This document shows, in pieces, positions 1-7,125 of a stretch of 9,751 bases of DNA. How positions within the stretch are numbered: the first letter of the stretch is position 1; each line of letters starts with the position of its first letter. The position numbers and the translations under genes are program-made. Source of the DNA: Actinomycetes bacterium. Lineage in GTDB: Bacteria > Actinomycetota > Acidimicrobiia > Acidimicrobiales > Bog-793. The stretch is from positions 1-9,751 of the forward strand of contig JAKAOD010000082.1 in assembly GCA_021823365.1 (NCBI GenBank), read 5' to 3'. The notes under the pieces are model-generated. The model had not been told where the DNA came from and made no database searches. It was given only the letters and a program-made list of their open reading frames with translations.

Positions 1-21
1 CGCGGCGGTGCGTCGAGGCCG

Positions 22-930
22 GTGCGCGACGACCCGAACACCCGGCGCTTCGCGCGAGTGGGCTGGGGCTTCTCGAGCCCGGCCTTCGCCGTGATCGCGG
101 CATTCACCATCTTCCCGATCGTCTTCGCGGTGGTGCTCTCGTTCCAGGACGTGAACGTCACCGGGGCGGGCTTCGGCCTCCTGGGATTCACGACCGCGAA
201 CTACCATGCCATGCTGACGGCGGGGCTCTGGCACCACGCCTTGTGGTTCACGACGACGTACACGGTCGTCACCGTGGCGGTCGAGCTCGTGCTCGGGACG
301 ATCTTCGCCCTGGTGCTCGAGCGCCTCACCAAGGGCAGGGGAGCGATGATGGCGCTCCTGCTCATCCCGTGGTCCTTGATCACGGTGATCTCCGCCGAGC
401 TGTGGAGCTACATCTACAACCCGACCTACGGGGTCCTCGGCGAGATCTGGCACGTGATCACCGGCGGCCCGCCGCCGAACGTTCTCGGCTACCCGCTGGA
501 CGCCACGATCTCTCTCATGTTCGCGGACGTCTGGAAGACGACCCCCTTCGTGGCGATCATCGTGCTGGCGGGCCTGGTGATGATCCCGACCGAGCTGTTC
601 GAGGCCGCAGAGGTCGACGGGGCCTCCGGATGGAAGACCTTCTGGAGGGTGACGGTGCCGCTGCTCCGGCCGACGCTCGGGATCGCCGTCCTGTTCCGCG
701 TCCTGCAGGCGTTCGGCCTGTTCGACCTTCCCTACATCCTCACCGGCGGCGGTCCGGGAACCTCGACGCAGTCGCTGGCGATGCTCGGCTACAACACGAT
801 GTTCACCGACATCAACTTCGGCCCCGGCGCGGCCGTCGCGGTGAGCACGGCCGTCATCGTGCTCGTCATGAGCCTCGTGTTCCTCCGCGCCTTCAAGCAG
901 CAGGTCGGGAAGGAGACGATCAGTGCGTAA
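22..930 (+). CDS. MalF-type sugar ABC transporter permease (5' end uncertain)
   Basis: Inner-membrane permease that would pair with the next gene to form the channel of a carbohydrate importer of the MalF/UgpA kind. The 302 residues contain about six hydrophobic segments (roughly 16-40, 73-100, 108-130, 160-185, 218-235 and 273-292). The cytoplasmic EAA loop that docks on the ATPase is clear: E194-A-A, then G200, ending in a VPLLRP stretch near residue 220. The start is a GTG at 22 with only a weak GAGG just 3 bases before it. The frame is open back to base 1, so the true start may lie outside the window. The stop overlaps the next gene by 8 bp, indicating translational coupling. A substrate-binding protein gene is expected upstream. 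The likely substrate, a maltose-like alpha-glucoside, is inferred only from the glucosidase two genes downstream. Confidence 0.9.
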   Translation: MRDDPNTRRFARVGWGFSSPAFAVIAAFTIFPIVFAVVLSFQDVNVTGAGFGLLGFTTANYHAMLTAGLWHHALWFTTTYTVVTVAVELVLGTIFALVLERLTKGRGAMMALLLIPWSLITVISAELWSYIYNPTYGVLGEIWHVITGGPPPNVLGYPLDATISLMFADVWKTTPFVAIIVLAGLVMIPTELFEAAEVDGASGWKTFWRVTVPLLRPTLGIAVLFRVLQAFGLFDLPYILTGGGPGTSTQSLAMLGYNTMFTDINFGPGAAVAVSTAVIVLVMSLVFLRAFKQQVGKETISA

Positions 931-1759
931 CCGTGCCCGTCGCGGCTGGAGGCGCTGGATCAACGGGCCGTACATCGGCGCGGTGCTGATCGCGCTGTTC
1001 ATCCTGCTCCCGATGTACTGGATGCTGGCGTCGAGCTTCAAGTCCCAGGGCAACGTCGGGACGTACCCACCGCAGTACTTCCCCGTCCCGATCAGCACCT
1101 CCAGCTACCATGCGGCGTTCGCCGACGGATTCGGCGGCTTCGTGGTGAACTCGCTCGTCGTCGCATGCTGCTCGACGGCGCTCGTGCTCTTCCTTGGCGT
1201 CTTCGCGGGCTACGCGCTCGGGCGTCTCCCGATGCGCGGCAAGTACCCGATCATGGTGTCCCTGCTGATGATCTCCGTCTTCCCCGAGATCGCCGTCATC
1301 GCGCCCCTGTACCTCGTGATGCGCGACATCGGGTGGCTCAACAGCTACCAGGGCCTCATCTTCCCGTACACGGCGTTCAACCTGCCCTTCGCCGTGTGGA
1401 TCCTCCGCAACTACTTCCTCGGGATCTCCATGTCGATGGAGGAGAGCGCCCGGATCGACGGCGCTGGACCGCTCCGCACGCTGGTGACCGTCGTGCTTCC
1501 CCAGGTGACGCCTGGGGTGTTCACCGCGGGCGTGTTCACGTTCACCGCGTGCTGGACCGAGTTCCTGATGGCCCTCTCGTTCGACTTCGGGAAGAAGACG
1601 ATCCCCGTGGGGATCGCCTCCTTCGGCTCGCAGTTCACCGTGCCCTACGGCGCCTACTTCGCTGCGAGCGTCATCGCGGTCGTCCCGATCGCCATCATCG
1701 TGCTGGTTTTCCGCAAGGCCGTGGTCTCGGGCCTCACCTCGGGCGCCGTGAAAGGCTGA
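923..1759 (+). CDS. MalG-type sugar ABC transporter permease
   Basis: Second membrane subunit of the same carbohydrate importer (278 residues, normal length for MalG/UgpE). It has about six membrane segments, the first near residues 14-34 and the last near 248-265. The EAA loop reads E174-S-A-R-I-D-G180, the common MalG variant, followed by a VVLP stretch near residue 192. The protein ends in GLTSGAVKG, almost the same as the conserved C-terminal tail of E. coli MalG, which inserts towards the ATPase dimer, so the 3' end is intact. The GTG start overlaps the stop of the previous gene (GTGCGTAA) and has a good ribosome binding site, AAGGAG at 910-915 with a 7-base spacer, which supports coupled translation. 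An 84-base gap with a hairpin separates it from the glucosidase gene. Confidence 0.93.
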   Translation: MRNRARRGWRRWINGPYIGAVLIALFILLPMYWMLASSFKSQGNVGTYPPQYFPVPISTSSYHAAFADGFGGFVVNSLVVACCSTALVLFLGVFAGYALGRLPMRGKYPIMVSLLMISVFPEIAVIAPLYLVMRDIGWLNSYQGLIFPYTAFNLPFAVWILRNYFLGISMSMEESARIDGAGPLRTLVTVVLPQVTPGVFTAGVFTFTACWTEFLMALSFDFGKKTIPVGIASFGSQFTVPYGAYFAASVIAVVPIAIIVLVFRKAVVSGLTSGAVKG

Positions 1760-1765
1760 TCGGTC

Positions 1766-1783
1766 CGCGTCTGGCTCGACGCG
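1766..1783 (+). other. Short hairpin just after the MalG-type stop
   Basis: CGCGTC (1766-1771) and GACGCG (1778-1783) form a perfect 6-bp stem with a 6-base loop, beginning 7 bases after the permease stop codon. No T-run follows, so it is not a convincing intrinsic terminator. It could slow transcription or protect the 3' end of the permease message and so lower expression of the downstream enzyme, but such stems are frequent by chance at this GC content. Confidence 0.3.
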
Positions 1784-1833
1784 CCCGAATGGACATGAAG
1801 CGTGCGACGCGCTCGTCGCCGGATAGAACCTGT

Positions 1834-1840
1834 GGAGGAA
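1834..1840 (+). promoter_or_regulatory. Ribosome binding site fixing the GH13 start
   Basis: GGAGGAA lies just before the ATG at 1844, with 5 bases between GGAGG and the start. It decides for this ATG over the in-frame GTG at 1802, which has no such site and would add 14 Arg-rich residues not expected in the family. Confidence 0.7.
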
Positions 1841-1843
1841 GCG

Positions 1844-3565
1844 ATGGCCCCTGCCCCTACACGCCCCTTGGCCGTGCCCGAGGGACGTACGACGGCCGGA
1901 GAGACGGCACCCTGGTGGCAGGGCGCCGTCCTCTACCAGGTCTACGTCCGCTCGTGGCGCGACGGCGACGGCGACGGCTACGGCGACATAAGAGGGGTGG
2001 TCGAAGGGCTCGACTATCTCGACTGGCTCGGCGTCGACGGCGTGTGGCTCTCGCCGACGATGCCGTCGCCCGACGACGACTGGGGCTACGACGTCTCGGA
2101 CTATCTCGGCGTCCATCCCGAGCTCGGGACGCTCGACGACCTCGACCGGCTCGTCGCCGAGGCCGCGGCGAGGGGCATGCGCGTCCTCCTCGACCTCGTC
2201 CCGAACCACACGAGCTCGGCGCATCCCTGGTTCGTCGAGGCTCGATCGGCGCGCGACGCGCCGCATCGTGACTACTACGTCTGGGCCGACCCGGGCCCGG
2301 GAGGTGGACCGCCGAACAACTGGCTCGACGCGACCGGCGAGCCGGCGTGGACGTTCGACGCGGCGACAGGTCAGTACTACCTCCACAACTTCCTCGACTC
2401 CCAGCCCGACCTCAACTGGTGGGAGCCCGCGGTGCACGAGGAGTTCGAGCGGATCCTCCGCTTCTGGCTGGAACGCGGGGTGTCGGGGTTCCGCATCGAC
2501 GTCGCCCACGGGCTGTACAAGGACGCCGAGCTGCGCGACAACCCTCCGGCGCCGCCCGGCGACCCGCTCCACCACGACCAGCTGCCCGTGTACAGCTCGC
2601 ACCGGCCCGAGGTCCACGGCGTCTACCGTCGCTGGCGGAGGATCGCCGAGGAAAGGATTCCTCCTGCGCTGCTCCTCGGCGAGACGTGGGTCGGCACGAT
2701 CGAGGAGCTCGCCCGGTACTACGGCGACGGCGACGAGCTGCAGCTCGCGTTCAACTTCCGCTTCGTCTTCGCCGAGCTCGACGCCGCCAGCCTCGGTGCC
2801 GTGGTCGACGAGACGCTCTCCAGGCTTCCTCCGGGCGCCTGCCCCGTCTGGACGGCGTCGAACCACGACATCTCGCGCTTTCCCTCGCGCTGGTGCGCGG
2901 GCGATCCTGCACGCACCCGGCTCGCGCTCACGGTCCTCCTGACCCTCCCGGGGACCGTGGTCCTCTACTACGGGGACGAGATCGGGATGACCGACGTCGA
3001 CGTGCCGCCTGCGCTCCAGCGCGACCCCATGACGAGGGCGAACCGCGGCCACCGGCCGAACCGCGACCGCGCCCGCACCCCGATGCAGTGGGAGGCCGGG
3101 CCGAGCGGCGGCTTCAGCGCGCCGGGCGCCCGGCCGTGGCTGCCACTCGGCGAGGTCGAGACGCTGAACGTCGCCGTGCAGCGCGACGACCCGTCGTCGA
3201 CGCTCTCGCTCACTCGCCGGCTGCTGGAGCTCCGCCGCCGGGGCCTCGCCCCGGGCGTCGCGCCCTTCCGGCGGCTGGCATCGGGCGCCGAGCAGCTCGT
3301 CTACCGTTGCGGCCTCCTCGTCGTCGCCGCCAACCTCTCCGACGAGCCGGCCGAGGTCGGCGGCCTCGCGGACGTCCTTGCCTGCTCGAGCGATCCCCGG
3401 CGGCTCCCCGGCGCTCCTGACCCGAGCGGGCCGGCCGGCCGGGCCGACCGGGGGGCAGAGACCGGTCGGCGGGCGGGCACCGGCCCGGCGGGCACCGCGA
3501 CGCTGCTCCTCGCTCCCTGGGAAGCCGTTGTGACCAGCGAGGACGCGCCCGCTGCGGGCGGGTAG
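1844..3565 (+). CDS. GH13 alpha-glucosidase, cytoplasmic
   Basis: Glycoside hydrolase family 13 enzyme of 573 residues that would release glucose from imported maltose- or isomaltose-like sugars. All family regions are present: the D40-G-D-G-D-G-Y-G-D48 metal-binding loop, region I DLVPNH (D117-H122), QPDLNW (the oligosaccharide-glucosidase form of region V), nucleophile D219 in GFRIDVAHG, acid/base E280 in LLGETW, and D342 in SNHD. A YYGDEIGM stretch and a TPMQW stretch follow, as in maltase and oligo-1,6-glucosidase relatives. There is no signal peptide, so it acts in the cytoplasm. The FRIDVAHGL form resembles actinobacterial alpha-glucosidases (perhaps subfamily GH13_30), but linkage preference cannot be read safely. 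The C-terminal beta domain carries a Pro/Gly/Arg-rich insert near residues 517-553. A trehalose-processing or glucosyl-transfer activity is an alternative. Its place between permease and ATPase genes supports a role in uptake-coupled sugar breakdown. Confidence 0.92.
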   Translation: MAPAPTRPLAVPEGRTTAGETAPWWQGAVLYQVYVRSWRDGDGDGYGDIRGVVEGLDYLDWLGVDGVWLSPTMPSPDDDWGYDVSDYLGVHPELGTLDDLDRLVAEAAARGMRVLLDLVPNHTSSAHPWFVEARSARDAPHRDYYVWADPGPGGGPPNNWLDATGEPAWTFDAATGQYYLHNFLDSQPDLNWWEPAVHEEFERILRFWLERGVSGFRIDVAHGLYKDAELRDNPPAPPGDPLHHDQLPVYSSHRPEVHGVYRRWRRIAEERIPPALLLGETWVGTIEELARYYGDGDELQLAFNFRFVFAELDAASLGAVVDETLSRLPPGACPVWTASNHDISRFPSRWCAGDPARTRLALTVLLTLPGTVVLYYGDEIGMTDVDVPPALQRDPMTRANRGHRPNRDRARTPMQWEAGPSGGFSAPGARPWLPLGEVETLNVAVQRDDPSSTLSLTRRLLELRRRGLAPGVAPFRRLASGAEQLVYRCGLLVVAANLSDEPAEVGGLADVLACSSDPRRLPGAPDPSGPAGRADRGAETGRRAGTGPAGTATLLLAPWEAVVTSEDAPAAGG

Positions 3566-3604
3566 CCCCGTGCAGCAGGTACGCTCGGGACCAGAGCGTG
3601 GCAA

Positions 3605-3620
3605 CCCGGGCCGGCCCGGG
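3605..3620. promoter_or_regulatory. Perfect 16-bp GC palindrome upstream of the ATPase gene
   Basis: CCCGGGCCGGCCCGGG is a perfect palindrome in the 77-base gap between the glucosidase and ATPase genes, ending 11 bases before the AGGGAG ribosome binding site. It could be an operator for a dimeric regulator or an mRNA hairpin modulating ATPase translation. Its composition is purely G and C, so chance in a GC-rich genome is quite possible. Confidence 0.3.
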
Positions 3621-3642
3621 ATTCCGGGGAGAGGGAGAGCTG

Positions 3643-4827
<1,185 letters not shown>

Positions 4828-4858
4828 GCCTCGCGCTCGGCGTCGTCGCGCCGGGGCG

Positions 4859-6799
4859 CTAGTCGCTCGGCTCGGCGCTGGCGCCGGCCGAACGGTTCCA
4901 TCGGCGCCACACGAGCCGGTGGAGCGGTACGACGCGGGGGATGTCGCGGAGCCCCGGAACGAACGGGAGGGCGAGCAGGAGGATCGTCGCCACGCCGGTG
5001 AGGTAGACGGCGATCAAGTCGACGCTCGACGAGCTGCGGATCCCGGGTACCTGGTACCAGAGGGTGTAGAGCCACAGCCACGGCTGGCCCGGGAAGCTGC
5101 CGGTCTCGTTCATGACCCCCCACTGGGTGCCGGTGAGGTGCTGCGCGGCTGCGAGCGAGGCGAAGTACTGGCCGTCCTCGAGGAAGAGCAGCGGCTTGGT
5201 GAAGTTCGTGCCGTAGAAGGGCTGCTTGGCGACGAGGTCGGCGTCGAGCGCGCCGCTACGCGCCATCGTGAGCTCGCCGTCGAGCAGCGCGGGCACCGGC
5301 CCGTCCGCCGCCGCGGGGAGCAGGGGCGTCCCGCCGGCGGCGAAGCGCACGTGGGGAAGCACCTGCTGGTAGGCGGCCAGCCAGGCCTGGCGCGTCGCCT
5401 TTGACGCCTGCTCGTAGCGGGACAGCGCGGGAGCGACCGCCGGGTCGGTCGGCGCGACGCGCGACAGCGGCCCGAGGACGAACGACTGCGCGGGGTCGAT
5501 CGGCTGGAGCACGCCTGCCTCGCGCTGCCAGGACACCCCGATCCCCTGGACGTAACTGCTTCCGTTGTTGTACGGCGGGCCGTAGGTCGCCGTCTCGCTC
5601 GTCCCGGCGAGCTCGCTCGCGGCGGTGCCGAGGAAGTCGGCGGGAGCCGCCTTCGCCCAGCTGGCGAGGGTCACAGGCGGGAGGTCCGGCGACGAGAGCA
5701 GGCCGGCGAGCAGGAAGACGAGGACGAGGACCACCGCCGTCGCGGCCGTCGCCTCCTTGAGGATGTCGTAGCGGCGGGTCGGTCCGCGCCACGGCGCGGC
5801 GTCCGAGGCGCCGAGCGCCCGGCGCCGCTCTGCGCCACGCCCGCCGATCGCCGTGCGGCGAGCGGGCAGCGGGTGGGAGACCCCGCGAACGCGCACGAGC
5901 AGGATGTGCGCGCCGACGATCGCGACGAGCACCAGCGGGAGCAGCACGACGTGCCAGAGCAGCATCTGGCCGAAGTTCATGAGGTTGAAGAAGCCGCCGA
6001 CGCCGGCGGCGTTCATCGCGTCCTTCCCGTTGGTCGATATCCACTGGGAGTCGAAGTTCTGCTGGGAGTTGTAGCCCGTGAAGCATTCGACGACCGATGC
6101 CATGAAGGCGACCACCCCGGTGATCCAGGTGAGCGCGCGCTTGCCGCGCCAGGCCGCCATCCAGAACTTGCCCCAGAGGTGGATCACCAGCAGGGCCATG
6201 AACAGCTCGACGCTCCAGAGGTGGAGGCTGTTGAAGAAGTGCCCGACCGCGTTCGTGTGCCACCAGTCCACGCCGCCGAGCGCGATCGCGAGGCCCGAGA
6301 GGATCGCCACGCCGAGCGCCGCGAGCGAGGCGACGCCGAAGACGTAGATCCACGACGCGACGTATGCGGGCTGGCGGTCCGGGAGGAGCTTCTCGGGGGG
6401 GAGAGCGCCGAGCGCCCTCCGCCGTATGCGTGCCGTCCACATCCTGGAGTCGGCGGACCGTGCCCTCGCCGGCGAGCCCGACCCGTCTCCCGGCGCCTCG
6501 GGGTCCGCGGCGCCGGTGACCCCGCCGGCCTCCCCGACCACGCCGGCCTCCCCGACCACGCCGGCCTCCCCGACCACGCCGGCCTCCCCGACCACGCCGG
6601 CCTCCGGCGGGTCGGCGATCTCCGCCCCGCCCCCGCCGGAGTGGGGGAAGGGGAGGAGGAGAGCGATCCCGAAGAGGACGACCATCGCCAGGACGAGGGC
6701 GAGGTTCGCCTCGGAGACCTGGAAGATCGACCAGTGCAGGTAGCGGCCCGGATGGTTGAGGTCGATCGCCGACGCAAGGAATGGTGCGGCCGAGGTCAT
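4859..6799 (-). CDS. Atypical diheme cytochrome b with large extracytoplasmic domain
   Basis: Membrane cytochrome b of 646 residues. The four-helix core (about 149-304) has both heme ligand pairs: H193/H207 with 13 residues between, and H283/H298 with 14, the b6-like spacing. Around it are three further predicted helices at about 31-52, 351-370 and 593-614, giving seven. Positive charges before residue 149 and at 303-346 and 617-636 predict the repeat linker (56-120) in the cytoplasm and residues 371-592 outside. The 351-614 part looks like the C-terminal half of QcrB or subunit IV, but with about 200 residues inserted and with P573-W-L-W where PEWY is expected. The only cysteine is C239, so no c-type heme is carried. 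No Rieske, cytochrome c or oxidase gene lies nearby in this window. It probably passes electrons to or from quinones; the partner is unknown. The start is fixed by GGGGAG six bases upstream. Confidence 0.85.
   Translation of the reverse strand: MTSAAPFLASAIDLNHPGRYLHWSIFQVSEANLALVLAMVVLFGIALLLPFPHSGGGGAEIADPPEAGVVGEAGVVGEAGVVGEAGVVGEAGGVTGAADPEAPGDGSGSPARARSADSRMWTARIRRRALGALPPEKLLPDRQPAYVASWIYVFGVASLAALGVAILSGLAIALGGVDWWHTNAVGHFFNSLHLWSVELFMALLVIHLWGKFWMAAWRGKRALTWITGVVAFMASVVECFTGYNSQQNFDSQWISTNGKDAMNAAGVGGFFNLMNFGQMLLWHVVLLPLVLVAIVGAHILLVRVRGVSHPLPARRTAIGGRGAERRRALGASDAAPWRGPTRRYDILKEATAATAVVLVLVFLLAGLLSSPDLPPVTLASWAKAAPADFLGTAASELAGTSETATYGPPYNNGSSYVQGIGVSWQREAGVLQPIDPAQSFVLGPLSRVAPTDPAVAPALSRYEQASKATRQAWLAAYQQVLPHVRFAAGGTPLLPAAADGPVPALLDGELTMARSGALDADLVAKQPFYGTNFTKPLLFLEDGQYFASLAAAQHLTGTQWGVMNETGSFPGQPWLWLYTLWYQVPGIRSSSSVDLIAVYLTGVATILLLALPFVPGLRDIPRVVPLHRLVWRRWNRSAGASAEPSD
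6524..6605. repeat. 18-bp tandem repeat, about 4.5 copies, coding a Val-Val-Gly-Glu-Ala-Gly linker
   Basis: The unit GCCGGCCTCCCCGACCAC is repeated without any mismatch at 6524-6541, 6542-6559, 6560-6577 and 6578-6595, followed by 10 bases of a fifth copy. Read on the minus strand inside the cytochrome b gene it codes for a 6-residue repeat (VVGEAG) at about residues 65-92, between the first membrane helix and the heme-binding core. The perfect identity at DNA level suggests recent expansion by slippage. Copy changes stay in frame because 18 is a multiple of 3. Confidence 0.95.
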
Positions 6800-6805
6800 C
6801 TCTCG

Positions 6806-6811
6806 CTCCCC
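6806..6811 (-). promoter_or_regulatory. Ribosome binding site fixing the cytochrome b start
   Basis: On the minus strand GGGGAG is followed by a 6-base spacer (CGAGAG) and the ATG at 6799. The frame stays open for at least 79 more codons upstream, so this site is the main reason for placing the start here. Confidence 0.65.
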
Positions 6812-7090
6812 TACGCTCCCGTCTGCTGTGTCGCTCCCGACAACGAAGCGCCGGAAACCGAGACTCGACCCTAACCCGGGATCGTCCCAGAGTCGAAGGT
6901 CCCAATGATCCGCCGGCGCCGCGCCCGGCTCGATTCGGGCCTGCCCGAGCATCAGCTCGGCGGCCCGCTCGGCGATCATCACCGTCGGCGCGTCGGTATG
7001 GCCGCGGATGATGCGAGGCATCACCGAGGCAGGCACGCAGCGATGCAGGGGATCGGACGGCGCGGTCGGCGCGAAGGCGGGCGCTCGTCT

Positions 7091-7107
7091 CGAGCAGCGA
7101 CTGCTCG
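7091..7107 (+). promoter_or_regulatory. Hairpin or operator upstream of the oxidoreductase gene
   Basis: CGAGCAG-CGA-CTGCTCG is a perfect 7-bp inverted repeat with a 3-base centre, ending 18 bases before the GTG start and directly before the weak AGGTAG ribosome binding site (7110-7115). It fits either a dimeric repressor site or an mRNA hairpin that affects initiation. It is the best regulatory candidate in the divergent region. Confidence 0.4.
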
Positions 7108-7125
7108 GCAGGTAGCCTCGCCGCG

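Larger units (their letters stand above)
6800..7125. other. Divergent intergenic region, 326 bp
   Basis: This stretch lies between the divergent cytochrome b and oxidoreductase genes and should hold both promoters. No convincing -35/-10 pair could be picked for either. Near the cytochrome b side the composition is less GC-biased. On the minus strand the cytochrome b frame is open from at least 7036, and codons from an ATG at 7021 down to about 6875 end in G or C in 40 of 48 cases, as real genes here do. That part is therefore either an N-terminal extension, a degraded gene, or chance. The translation was not recognised. No tRNA-like folding was seen. Confidence 0.5.

Noticed and set aside
3546..3560. 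CGCCCG-CTG-CGGGCG hairpin at the end of the glucosidase gene as a terminator
   Set aside because: It lies inside the last codons and has no T-run, and the ATPase gene that follows clearly belongs to the same operon.
920..3604. Very long minus-strand open frame (894 codons) opposite the second permease and the glucosidase
   Set aside because: It lies antisense to two genes with complete family motifs. Its translation is dominated by Arg, Glu, Asp, Val and His with no recognisable domain, as expected for the shadow of GC-rich genes.
4873..4886. CGGCGC-TG-GCGCCG inverted repeat near the end of the cytochrome b gene as a bidirectional terminator
   Set aside because: The 2-base loop is too tight for the full stem, it is coding sequence, and there is no T-run.
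6524..6605. Possible CRISPR array or other spaced repeat system
   Set aside because: The 18-bp units are directly adjacent with no spacers and sit in frame inside the cytochrome b gene.
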